From: Chitinophagaceae bacterium
Lineage (GTDB): Bacteria > Bacteroidota > Bacteroidia > Chitinophagales > Chitinophagaceae
Assembly (NCBI GenBank): GCA_947488765.1
Contig: CANLAE010000003.1
Location: 123,803 to 187,802 of the forward strand
Length of the DNA stretch: 64,000 nt
Reading direction: 5' to 3'
Of the stretch, positions 7,294 to 15,727 are shown in pieces. Positions within the stretch are counted from its first letter, which is position 1. Each line of letters opens with the position of its first letter. Under the pieces are notes generated by a model. It saw nothing but the letters and a program-made list of their open reading frames with translations, made no database searches and was not told the DNA's origin. Position numbers and translations under genes: made by a program.

Positions 7294-8780
7294 TTCATTT
7301 TTTTAAAATCATCAATTACGATCTCACTCATTATTTTAGCGCTGTGCATACATAACGGAATGCCACCACCGGGATGAACACTTCCGCCCACAAAATACAA
7401 CCCTTTTAGTTTTTTACTAAAATTAGGATGTCTAAAAAAGGCTGCCAATTTACTATTCGAAGATGTTCCGTATAACGACCCCATGTAAGATGAAGTTTTG
7501 CTTTCAATTAAAACAGGGTCTAACACTTCTTCTACTTCAATAAATTGCTCAACATCAGTTTTTAAAATTTTATTCAATTTTTGAACAATTGCTGCCCGAT
7601 ATTCAGCTCTGTATTTTCCCCAATCCTGACCAACATTTGCAGGAGCATTTACCATTACAAACCAGTTTTCTTTGCCTTCAGGTGCTTGTTTACCCAACTC
7701 ACATTTTGATGTAATGTTGATATATACAGTTGGATCTAAGTAGATTTTTTTTGTGTTGAATAAAGCATCAAATTCGGCTTTGTAATTTTCAGTAAAGAAA
7801 ATATTGTGCAATTCTAATTCGGTAAAATTTTTATTAATTCCCCAATAAAAAATTAATGCACTACTGCTTCGCTCCTGTTTTAAAATTTTGGTGGCTATCA
7901 ATGGCTGATTTAATAAGTGTTTGTAAGTAAAGTAAACATCCATGTTACTTACAACAATATTTGCATACTCATTTTGATTGTTTACCAAAACTCCTAACAC
8001 TTTTTTTTCATCCTTTAGAATACTTTGTACTGGTGAATTAAAAGAAAATTGCACACCTTTTTTCAAAGCCAATTGATACAAAGCATTGGTAATACGAATC
8101 ATTCCGCCTTCGGGATAAAATACGCCTTCATTGTGTTCTAAATGCGGAATAAGTGTAAGCATACCGGGTGCCTGATAAGGATTGCTTCCATTGTAAGTAG
8201 CGTAACGATTGAATAACTGAACAGTCTTCTCGTTTTTAAACTGCTTTTTGTTCAATCCATTCATGGTATTGAACAAGTATTTTAGTTTGGTGTTTTTTAG
8301 TGCTTTTAAAATTGGGGCATTCAGCAATGTTTTGCTTTTATGCAAAGAAAAATTTAAAAAAACAGAACCGATATTGGTGTATAGATTTTTTGATTGTTCA
8401 AGATAATTAACAACAGCACCTTCAGACTCTTGTAACTTTTCTTTTAGTTCGTTGGTGAATTTTTTTGTGTCGGTAAATGCATTTATAATTGTTCCATCTT
8501 CATAAAAATATTTACAAGAAATAGGAACAGCAGTGTATATAAAATAATCTTCGATAGGCTCATTTGCCAAGGCAAACAATGCTTCTAAATGATGAGGTTG
8601 TGTAAATAAACTAGGACCTGCATCAAAATTAAAATCGCCTATTTTAAAGTGGCTGAGTTTTCCACCAGGGTAACTGTTTTTTTCAAACACTTTCACTTCA
8701 AACCCTTGTACAGCAAGTCTTATAGCCGATGCCAAACCTGCTACCCCCGCCCCTATGATAATTGCTTTTGAAGATTGCAT
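7290..8780 (-). CDS. crtD: CrtD-like carotenoid 3,4-desaturase (CrtI superfamily)
   Basis: A 496-aa FAD-dependent carotene desaturase from ATG 8780 (a TTG one codon upstream is also open). The N-terminal dinucleotide-binding fold shows IIIGAGVAGLASAIRL and a VFEKNSYPGGK...DAGPSLF block, and the C-terminus shows LYFVGGSVHPGGGIPLCMHSA. It is one of two CrtI-family genes here. This one lies with cruF and lacks the Trp-rich GPSWYWMPEVFE segment of the Bacteroidota CrtI, so I assign it as the 1-hydroxycarotenoid 3,4-desaturase. The alternative is a second phytoene or zeta-carotene desaturase. It starts 3 bp after the idi stop and overlaps cruF. Confidence 0.82.
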   Translation of the reverse strand: MQSSKAIIIGAGVAGLASAIRLAVQGFEVKVFEKNSYPGGKLSHFKIGDFNFDAGPSLFTQPHHLEALFALANEPIEDYFIYTAVPISCKYFYEDGTIINAFTDTKKFTNELKEKLQESEGAVVNYLEQSKNLYTNIGSVFLNFSLHKSKTLLNAPILKALKNTKLKYLFNTMNGLNKKQFKNEKTVQLFNRYATYNGSNPYQAPGMLTLIPHLEHNEGVFYPEGGMIRITNALYQLALKKGVQFSFNSPVQSILKDEKKVLGVLVNNQNEYANIVVSNMDVYFTYKHLLNQPLIATKILKQERSSSALIFYWGINKNFTELELHNIFFTENYKAEFDALFNTKKIYLDPTVYINITSKCELGKQAPEGKENWFVMVNAPANVGQDWGKYRAEYRAAIVQKLNKILKTDVEQFIEVEEVLDPVLIESKTSSYMGSLYGTSSNSKLAAFFRHPNFSKKLKGLYFVGGSVHPGGGIPLCMHSAKIMSEIVIDDFKKMK

Positions 8781-8783
8781 CAA

Positions 8784-9305
8784 TTATAATTGTTTTGATT
8801 TCCACCATTCGCAAACTCTTGGAAAAGCGATTAAAAACCAAGGGGTGTAATGAGATGGATTGAATTGAATTTTTTCATTAATTTCTTCTATTGTTCCAAA
8901 ATAATAATCATCTACTTCCTCTTTATTAAATAAAATTTCACCATCATAATAACCAACAAATACATGATCAAATTCATGTTCGGTTAAGTTATTATCCAAT
9001 TCAGCTTTATAAATAAAACTAAAGGTTTTGTATAACGGAGCTTCAATACCCATTTCTTCTTTCAATCTTCTTTTAGCTGCATCCAAGTCTGATTCATGTT
9101 CTCTTTGATGACTGCAACAAGTATTTGCCCACATTCCTGCACAATGATACTTAGTAGCTGCTCTCTTTTGTAATAACATCTCACCTTTGCTGTTAAAAAC
9201 AAATACACTGAAAGCCCTATGTAATAAGGCTTTTTCATGTGCCTCCATTTTTTCCATTAATCCAATTTGGTTATCATTAACATCAACCAATATAACTTTT
9301 TCCAT
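8784..9305 (-). CDS. idi: Isopentenyl-diphosphate delta-isomerase, type 1
   Basis: A 173-aa Nudix-fold isomerase interconverting IPP and DMAPP, the entry to prenyl chain synthesis. Catalytic C64 lies in WANTCCSHQ, the Nudix-type helix in RRLKEEMGIEAPL, and the active-site glutamates in LTEHEFDHVF (E109, E111). The length is normal. It is embedded in the carotenoid operon, 3 bp upstream of crtD and 119 bp downstream of crtB, and so raises DMAPP supply for carotenoids. No competing start is apparent; ATG 9305. Confidence 0.95.
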   Translation of the reverse strand: MEKVILVDVNDNQIGLMEKMEAHEKALLHRAFSVFVFNSKGEMLLQKRAATKYHCAGMWANTCCSHQREHESDLDAAKRRLKEEMGIEAPLYKTFSFIYKAELDNNLTEHEFDHVFVGYYDGEILFNKEEVDDYYFGTIEEINEKIQFNPSHYTPWFLIAFPRVCEWWKSKQL

Positions 9306-9424
9306 AAATAAATCCGTAGCTGATTTACAATAAACAATATTTCAGATGCAGTTTGAATGCAATTTTAGAATTCATCTTTGATGTCTTTTCTAATCAAAAA
9401 GAAATTCAACACGTAACAAAAAAA

Positions 9425-10267
9425 TTATAAAATATTTAGTTGAGAACGAAGTCCCGCTTTTGCAACAATAAACATCTTACCATAATCAGGAATTCTAATG
9501 CGTTCCTGCATGATTCTTTGTGCTTCAAGTTGCTTAATTTTTTTGAATAGAGACAGGTAGTATTTATACGCTACATAAACTCCAAACTTTGATTTAACAG
9601 GTAAATTAAGTATTGCGGCATAAGCATCATCAAAGTCTTTTTGAATATCTATTTCAATATTTTGTTTATCGTTTTCTGTAAAATTCCTAAAATCACATCC
9701 GGGAAAATAAACCCTTTCCAAACCTTCGAAATCGGCTTTTAAATCTCTTAAAAAATTCACTTTCTGAAATGCAGCTCCTAAACTTCTTGCACCAGGTTTT
9801 AAAGTTTCATACAAAGCTTTATCACCATCACAAAATACAAACAAACACATCAAACCCACAACTTCAGCACTTCCATAAATATATTCGTCGTAGCCCGCTC
9901 TGTCGTATTTTTTTTCACTTAAATCCAATTCCATGCTATGCAAAAATGCTTCAATTAAAGCATGGTCAATGTTGTATTTGTTTACAGTACTTTGAAAGCT
10001 ATGAAGTATTGGATTTAAGCTAATTTTTCGTTCAATAGCATCATATGTTTCTTTCTTAAATTCAGCTAACAGTGAGGATTTATCAAAACCATGAAAAGTA
10101 TCTACAATTTCATCTGCAAAGCGAACAAATCCGTAGATGTTAAAGATGGGTTGTCTGATGTCTTTATGCAACAACCTGATTGCCGAAGAGAAGCTAGTAC
10201 TGTAGCGCTCAGTAGTGAACTTACTGCAAGCTTCGCTAACTTCAAGAAAATGTTGCATATTATTCAT
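9425..10267 (-). CDS. crtB: Phytoene synthase CrtB (squalene/phytoene synthase family)
   Basis: Joins two geranylgeranyl diphosphates head to head to make phytoene. From ATG 10267 the protein is 280 aa (MNNMQHFLEVSEACSKFTTE). A TTG at 10297 would add ten residues without support, and ATG 10258 is also possible. The first aspartate-rich motif is in RFADEIVDTFHG and the second in VNFLRDLKADFE, with the conserved RYSTSF near the N-terminus and GLERVYFPG. It is followed by idi and preceded by crtI, all on the minus strand. The substrate GGPP must come from a crtE elsewhere. Confidence 0.94.
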   Translation of the reverse strand: MNNMQHFLEVSEACSKFTTERYSTSFSSAIRLLHKDIRQPIFNIYGFVRFADEIVDTFHGFDKSSLLAEFKKETYDAIERKISLNPILHSFQSTVNKYNIDHALIEAFLHSMELDLSEKKYDRAGYDEYIYGSAEVVGLMCLFVFCDGDKALYETLKPGARSLGAAFQKVNFLRDLKADFEGLERVYFPGCDFRNFTENDKQNIEIDIQKDFDDAYAAILNLPVKSKFGVYVAYKYYLSLFKKIKQLEAQRIMQERIRIPDYGKMFIVAKAGLRSQLNIL

Positions 10268-10389
10268 AAGAGAAAATGTATGTTGTCGATTCTCCAAATC
10301 GGCTTTTCAATTTTATTAAAATTAATGCTATTGAATTATCTAACAAATATTATTTTGAAAATACACATTTTGTTTATTGATTACAAAAT

Positions 10390-11883
10390 CTATTTATCAA
10401 AATGCTTTACAACTTCTTTAGCTATCACTTCTCCACTGATTAAGCAAGGTGGCACGCCAGGACCGGGAACTGTTAATTGTCCTGTGTAAAATAAATTTTT
10501 TACTTTTTTACTTCTGCAAGCAGGCTTTAAAATACTTGTTTGCATTAATGTATTTGCCAACCCATAAGCATTGCCTTTAAAGGCATTGTAATCTGCAATG
10601 AAATCACTGTGCGCATAACTTTTTTTATAAACAATATGTTGTGATATTGGCTCACCCAAATGCTTTTCCATTCTTTGTATTATTGCATTAAAATATTGTT
10701 CCCGAATTTCTTCCGTATCATTCGTTAATCCGGTAGCAACGGGTATTAGGAAAAACAAATTTTCATGACCTTCAGGTGCAACTGTATTGTCTGAAACACT
10801 TGTTGCACTTACATAAAACAAAGGATTGCTTGGCCATTCTTTCGTGGTATAAATTTCATTACCATGAACTTCAAAAGAAGTATCAAAGAATAAAGAATGG
10901 TGTAAAATATTTTTAATTTTTTTATTGAGTCCAACGTAGTAAATCAAGCAACTAGGTGCCATAACTCTGCTATCCCAATAATTATCTGTATAACTGCGTA
11001 ATTGTGCAGGTAATAATTTTGTTTCTATATGGTGATAATCTGCACCACCAATAACCACATCAGCTTCATACGCAGAGATCAGCTGATTGGTTGTATTTTT
11101 TGAAGTAACCGATTTTGCTGATTGTCCTTTTAAATCTATTTGCTGAACTTCTTCATTAAAACGAAACTCAACCCCCAACTCTGTTGCCAGTTGATGCATT
11201 CCTTTGACAATGCTATACATTCCATCTTTAGGATACCAAGTTCCGCCTTTGATATCTGCATAATTCATTAAACTATATAAAGCAGGAATTTTTTGTGGTA
11301 ATGCACCTAAAAAAAGCACAGGAAATTCCATCAATTCTTTTAACTTAGGATGGCTGAAATGCTTTGCCACATGGCTTTTCATGGAATTGAATACATCCAG
11401 TTTAAATACCCCTGATATTACTTCCCAATCTAAAAATTCAGAAAGTGTTTGACCTGGTTTGTGAACCAGTTTATTAATGCCAACTTCGTATTTATAGGCA
11501 GCTTCTTCCAAAAATTTATCCAGAGATGCACCACTTCCGGGTTCAACAGATTCGAATAATTGCTTCAACGCATCATAGTCAGCAGGAATATCCATTGGTT
11601 CATCTTGCCAATAAACCCTATATGATGGATCTAATCTTTCAAGTATATAATAATCGGAAACTTTTTTACCAAACTGATTAAAATATCTTTCAAAAACTTC
11701 GGGCATCCAATACCAACTAGGGCCCATATCAAATGTAAAACCTTCGGCTTTCATTTGTCTAGCCCTGCCTCCGGGGATTGCATTTTTTTCCAAAACAGTT
11801 ACCTGCCAGCCGGCTTTAGCCATGAAAGATGCAGCAGATAGTCCGGCAAAACCGGCACCTATAACAATTACTTTTTTACCCAT
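10390..11883 (-). CDS. crtI: Phytoene desaturase CrtI
   Basis: A 497-aa FAD-dependent desaturase converting phytoene to lycopene at the membrane. It has an N-terminal Rossmann motif IVIGAGFAGLSAASF, the VLEKNAIPGGRARQ...FDMGPSWYWMPE block typical of Bacteroidota CrtI, and the C-terminal FYTGQLTVPGPGVPPCLISG signature. It is the first enzyme gene of the operon, starting 27 bp after the ECF sigma factor gene. A second family member at 7290 is assigned as CrtD. The 122 bp to crtB is AT-rich and holds no gene. Confidence 0.93.
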   Translation of the reverse strand: MGKKVIVIGAGFAGLSAASFMAKAGWQVTVLEKNAIPGGRARQMKAEGFTFDMGPSWYWMPEVFERYFNQFGKKVSDYYILERLDPSYRVYWQDEPMDIPADYDALKQLFESVEPGSGASLDKFLEEAAYKYEVGINKLVHKPGQTLSEFLDWEVISGVFKLDVFNSMKSHVAKHFSHPKLKELMEFPVLFLGALPQKIPALYSLMNYADIKGGTWYPKDGMYSIVKGMHQLATELGVEFRFNEEVQQIDLKGQSAKSVTSKNTTNQLISAYEADVVIGGADYHHIETKLLPAQLRSYTDNYWDSRVMAPSCLIYYVGLNKKIKNILHHSLFFDTSFEVHGNEIYTTKEWPSNPLFYVSATSVSDNTVAPEGHENLFFLIPVATGLTNDTEEIREQYFNAIIQRMEKHLGEPISQHIVYKKSYAHSDFIADYNAFKGNAYGLANTLMQTSILKPACRSKKVKNLFYTGQLTVPGPGVPPCLISGEVIAKEVVKHFDK

Positions 11884-11910
11884 TGATTTGTGAAAGTTAA
11901 GCAGAAATTT

Positions 11911-12411
11911 TTAATGTCTGTTAATTTGTGCTTTTAGTAATCTTCTTGCAAAGTGAATTCTGCTTTTAATAGTTCCTAATGGCTCTTCAAGCATTTCTGC
12001 TATTTCATTGTATTTGTAGCCGTCGAAGTTTAAAAGAAAAGGTGTTTTAAAAATTTCAGGAAGTTGATAAATAGCTTGTTGAACTTCTTTCATATTAAGC
12101 GATGCAATTGCTTCGTTGGCAACAGCACCCTGATGTAGGTTTAATAAAAAATCATTTGGAGAATCATCAAAAATTATTTGCTGTTTGCTTTTGCGGCGAT
12201 AATTATTAATAAAAATATTACGCATGATGGTGTATAACCAAGCTTTGATATTTGTACCAACATTATACTTGTCTTTATTTGCCATTGCTCTGTACATTGT
12301 TTCCTGCATCAAATCTTTTGCTGCTTCATTGTCTCTTGTAAGTGTAAATGCAAAAGGCTTTAAAAAATCTGCATTGTTTACCAACATTTGATTAAAATCT
12401 ATCGTAGCCAT
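11911..12411 (-). CDS. ECF-type RNA polymerase sigma factor heading the carotenoid operon
   Basis: A 166-aa sigma-70 of the extracytoplasmic function type: region 2 (about 10-75) with DLMQETMYRAMAN and IKAWLYTIMRNIFINNYRR, and region 4 (about 110-162) with IYQLPEIFKTPFLLNFDGYKYNEIAEML and GTIKSRIHFARR. Region 1.1 and region 3 are absent. It lies 27 bp upstream of crtI on the same strand, so it is likely to be co-transcribed with, and perhaps to control, the carotenoid genes, as ECF factors do in other light- or stress-induced carotenogenesis. No anti-sigma gene is adjacent. The role is inference from position. Confidence 0.93.
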   Translation of the reverse strand: MATIDFNQMLVNNADFLKPFAFTLTRDNEAAKDLMQETMYRAMANKDKYNVGTNIKAWLYTIMRNIFINNYRRKSKQQIIFDDSPNDFLLNLHQGAVANEAIASLNMKEVQQAIYQLPEIFKTPFLLNFDGYKYNEIAEMLEEPLGTIKSRIHFARRLLKAQINRH

Positions 12412-12533
12412 AATCTTTTATGTTTAATTATTAGAGTGTAAAGTTAAACAGAACGAAGCAAGATCACCAAATTTTTGTTTAATAATTTTTAATAAAAGAT
12501 AAACAAAATGATAAGTGGTAAGTGGTAAAACCA

Positions 12534-12563
12534 AAACAGCCTCAATTTTCATTGAGGCTGTTT
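12534..12563 (-). terminator. Terminator between atpA and the sigma factor gene
   Basis: A perfect 13-bp stem (12534-12546 with 12551-12563) closes a four-base loop, GAAA on the minus strand, followed there by TTTTGGTTTT. It lies 22 bp after the atpA stop and separates the ATP synthase operon from the carotenoid operon. Confidence 0.85.
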
Positions 12564-12585
12564 TTAATATACAAGTGTAATGTTA

Positions 12586-14163
12586 TTATTTGTATTGAAC
12601 TGCAAGGTTTTTAGCCAATTCTGTCATCTTAGCCAAACTATCATCATTCAACTGACCTTTCTTGAATTCAACCAATACTTCAGGAAATTTATTTTCCATT
12701 TCTACCAAGAAATGCTCTTCAAATGCTTTCACATTTTTAACAGCAACATCTTTTAATAAACCTTGTGTACCTAAGTAAATAATTGCTACTTGCTTTTCTA
12801 CAGACATTGGTGAATATTGCAATTGCTTCAATATTTCTACGTTACGTGCACCTTTGTCAATTACATTTTTTGTAGCAGCATCCAAATCACCACCAAACTT
12901 AGAAAACGCTTCCAACTCACGGTATAAAGCCTGATCTAATTTTAATGTACCGGATACTTTTTTCATAGATTTAATCTGTGCATTACCACCTACACGGCTT
13001 ACAGAAATACCTACGTTAATTGCCGGACGGATACCTGCATTAAACAAGTTTCCTTCCAAGAAGATTTGTCCGTCAGTAATTGAAATTACGTTTGTAGGAA
13101 TATAAGCAGATACGTCACCAGCTTGAGTTTCAATAATTGGCAATGCAGTTAAACTACCACCACCTTTTACCAAATGCTTAATGCTTTCAGGTAAGTCATT
13201 CATATTTTTTGCAACCTCATCATTGGCAATAACCTTAGCAGCTCTTTCCAATAAACGACTATGTAAATAGAATACATCTCCAGGATAAGCCTCACGACCC
13301 GGCGGACGACGCAACAACAAACTCACTTCACGATATGCCACCGCTTGTTTTGATAAATCATCATAAATGATTAATGCCGGACGACCGGTATCACGGAAAA
13401 ACTCTCCAATTGCTGCACCCGCAAATGGTGCATAGAATTGTTGAGGTGCAGGATCAGATGCATTTGCAGCAACAATAGTTGTATAAGCCATTGCACCATT
13501 GTCGGCAAGTGTTTTCATCACTCCCGCAACAGTACTTGCTTTTTGTCCAATTGCAACATATATACAATACACTGGCTGACCAGCTGCGAAAAATTCTTTT
13601 TGATTGATAATAGTATCAACAGCAATTGCTGTTTTGCCGGTTTGACGGTCACCAATAATCAACTCACGTTGTCCACGTCCAATAGGAATCATCGCATCAA
13701 TGGCTTTGATACCTGTTTGTAACGGCTCTTTTACCGGCTCACGATAAATTACACCAGGTGCCTTTCTTTCAAGTGGCATTTCATATAATTCACCTGTCAA
13801 CGGACCTTTACCATCAATAGGTTCGCCCAGAGTATTGATTACACGACCAACAACACCATCGCCTACTTTAATAGAGGCAATTTGTCCGGTACGTTTTACT
13901 TTAGCACCTTCTTTAATTGATCCGCTTTCGCCCATCAGAACCACACCCACATTGTCTTCTTCAAGGTTCAAGGCAATTGCACGTACGCCATTTTCAAACT
14001 CCACCAATTCTCCACTACGTACATTGTTCAATCCATATACACGGGCAATACCATCACCCACTTGTAATACGGTACCTACTTCTTCTAAGTCAGCACTTGC
14101 ATTAAAGTTGCTCAATTGCTCCCTTAATATCGCTGATATTTCATCCGGCTTAATGTTTACCAT
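12586..14163 (-). CDS. atpA: F-type ATP synthase subunit alpha
   Basis: A 525-aa regulatory nucleotide-binding subunit of F1. The beta-barrel N-domain (to about 100) is followed by the P-loop [13 protein letters not shown] at about 170 and the family signature [13 protein letters not shown]. It forms the alpha3beta3 head that makes ATP. It is the last gene of the operon; atpG, which usually follows atpA, is absent, and a terminator comes next. ATG 14163 gives a normal N-terminus ([17 protein letters not shown]). The gap to atpH holds a repeat hairpin. Confidence 0.97.
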   Translation of the reverse strand: MVNIKPDEISAILREQLSNFNASADLEEVGTVLQVGDGIARVYGLNNVRSGELVEFENGVRAIALNLEEDNVGVVLMGESGSIKEGAKVKRTGQIASIKVGDGVVGRVINTLGEPIDGKGPLTGELYEMPLERKAPGVIYREPVKEPLQTGIKAIDAMIPIGRGQRELIIGDRQTGKTAIAVDTIINQKEFFAAGQPVYCIYVAIGQKASTVAGVMKTLADNGAMAYTTIVAANASDPAPQQFYAPFAGAAIGEFFRDTGRPALIIYDDLSKQAVAYREVSLLLRRPPGREAYPGDVFYLHSRLLERAAKVIANDEVAKNMNDLPESIKHLVKGGGSLTALPIIETQAGDVSAYIPTNVISITDGQIFLEGNLFNAGIRPAINVGISVSRVGGNAQIKSMKKVSGTLKLDQALYRELEAFSKFGGDLDAATKNVIDKGARNVEILKQLQYSPMSVEKQVAIIYLGTQGLLKDVAVKNVKAFEEHFLVEMENKFPEVLVEFKKGQLNDDSLAKMTELAKNLAVQYK

Positions 14164-14220
14164 ATACTTAAATTAAAAATTATAATTGTTTACTTTTTAT
14201 TTGTCAACTGTATCAAACCA

Positions 14221-14268
14221 TTCAGCATTACCGGCGTCGCACCCTTGTACGCTTTGTACAATGCTGAA
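14221..14268 (-). repeat. Hairpin repeat between atpH and atpA carrying a dispersed core
   Basis: A 9-bp perfect stem (14221-14229 with 14260-14268) encloses a smaller GTAC/GTAC repeat and, at 14233-14246, a 14-base core identical in inverted orientation to 4955-4968. A related core (GTGCGAAGCC) is at 34360-34369. Sitting between two ATP synthase cistrons, it may affect mRNA processing or stability. Confidence 0.6.
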
Positions 14269-14275
14269 CAATATT

Positions 14276-14839
14276 TTATGCTATTTGATTAACGTAAAAA
14301 TTTTTGGCAAATTGTTTTTTCACATCTCTCAAATCCCTTGCTATACTTGCATCTACCAAATTATTATTAAACTCCAAAACAAAACCACCTATCAACGATT
14401 CATCAACTTTTGTAGTCAATTCTACATTTTGCAAACCTTGTTCAGCTTTGATTTTCGATTCAATTGCAGACTTAATACTATCACTAACTTCAACAGCAGT
14501 GGTAAGTGTTACCTGATGAATGCCTTTAATTTCATTATATTGATCAATAATAGCATTTGCAATTTCAAACAAATCACTCTCACGACCTTTATTCACCAAT
14601 AATTTATTAAACAAATTGGTTAAATCAGAAACATGACCTTTTGTAACCGCTTCAATAATTGCAATTTTCTTATCTGCTTTTATTACAGGGCTTTTCAACA
14701 ATGAAATAAATTCTTTGCTTGCCATACAAACAGCCTGAATGTATTTCATATCGGCATACAAAACTTCTAATTGATTTTGTTCAATTGCTAAATCAACTAT
14801 ACTTTTTGCATATCTATTTGCTAAACGTGGATTGGGCAT
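14276..14839 (-). CDS. atpH: F-type ATP synthase subunit delta (OSCP)
   Basis: A 187-aa peripheral-stalk subunit joining the alpha3beta3 head to subunit b. It begins MPNPRLANRYAKSIVDLAIEQ, the usual helical N-domain, and ends with the conserved VDESLIGGFVLEFNNNLVDASIARDLRDVK block. The length is normal. It lies 28 bp after atpF and is followed by a 112-bp gap with a repeat hairpin before atpA, in the standard Bacteroidota order. Confidence 0.95.
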   Translation of the reverse strand: MPNPRLANRYAKSIVDLAIEQNQLEVLYADMKYIQAVCMASKEFISLLKSPVIKADKKIAIIEAVTKGHVSDLTNLFNKLLVNKGRESDLFEIANAIIDQYNEIKGIHQVTLTTAVEVSDSIKSAIESKIKAEQGLQNVELTTKVDESLIGGFVLEFNNNLVDASIARDLRDVKKQFAKNFYVNQIA

Positions 14840-14867
14840 TTTTTTAATTTTCTAATTAGCAAAATAA

Positions 14868-15395
14868 TTAATTCAACTTTACACCTTCTGCTAATTGTTG
14901 AATGTAACTTTCTTGTTCAGTTTTATTGCTTAATTCTCTTCTCAAAATCTTCTCACTTACTTCTACAACCAAAGCACCCACTTGATTTTTAACATCAATT
15001 AAAGCTGCATTTTTTTGTTGTGTAATTGCTAACTGAGCATCGGCAACAATTCTGTCGTATTCGCTTTTTGCTTTTTCTTTTGCTTCTGCAACCATTTTAT
15101 CAGATTGCTCTTTTGCTTCTTTAATTAAAGTAGCACGGTCTTCACGGGCTTTTTGCATTAATGCTTCTGTTTCGCCTTGCATAGTAGCCATTTCAGCTTT
15201 CATCTGATCGGCTTTAGCCAAAGCATTTTCAATGCCTTGTTCTCTTTCGCTGATAGCTGTCATGATTGGTTTCCAGGCAAATTTGCCCAATACCACCAAC
15301 AACACTATAAAAGCTACTGAACTCCAAAATACCAAGCCAACATCAGGCAATACTAAAGGGTTAATTTCTAAAAACATATCGAATAATTTATTCAA
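14868..15395 (-). CDS. atpF: F-type ATP synthase subunit b
   Basis: A 175-aa peripheral-stalk subunit. One membrane helix lies at about residues 20-42 (LVFWSSVAFIVLLVVLGKFAW), followed by a long Ala/Glu/Lys-rich coiled coil to the C-terminus. This is the typical b architecture: membrane anchor plus stator stalk that contacts delta. It follows atpE by 68 bp, a gap that contains a stable hairpin. ATG 15395 starts MNKLFDMFLEINPLVLPDVG, matching family N-termini. Confidence 0.95.
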   Translation of the reverse strand: MNKLFDMFLEINPLVLPDVGLVFWSSVAFIVLLVVLGKFAWKPIMTAISEREQGIENALAKADQMKAEMATMQGETEALMQKAREDRATLIKEAKEQSDKMVAEAKEKAKSEYDRIVADAQLAITQQKNAALIDVKNQVGALVVEVSEKILRRELSNKTEQESYIQQLAEGVKLN

Positions 15396-15416
15396 ATAAA
15401 AATTGTAAAAATAAAA

Positions 15417-15449
15417 TACAGACCCGCCGCCCTGTGCTTGAGGTCTGTA
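15417..15449 (-). other. Intercistronic hairpin between atpE and atpF
   Basis: An 8-bp stem (15417-15424 with 15442-15449) lies 15 bp past the atpE stop and is followed on the minus strand by an AT-rich tract with several T. It could be a leaky terminator or a stabilising 3' end that keeps c-subunit mRNA in excess over b, which the c-ring stoichiometry needs. This role is inferred. Confidence 0.55.
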
Positions 15450-15463
15450 ATTTTTTTGGTGGA

Positions 15464-15727
<264 letters not shown>

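Noticed and set aside
10091..10489. 132-codon plus-strand frame across the crtB/crtI junction
   Set aside because: Antisense to two certain genes, no recognisable pattern.
14186..14602. 138-codon plus-strand frame over atpH
   Set aside because: Antisense shadow of atpH and the repeat hairpin; Cys/Phe/Ile-rich composition typical of a shadow frame.
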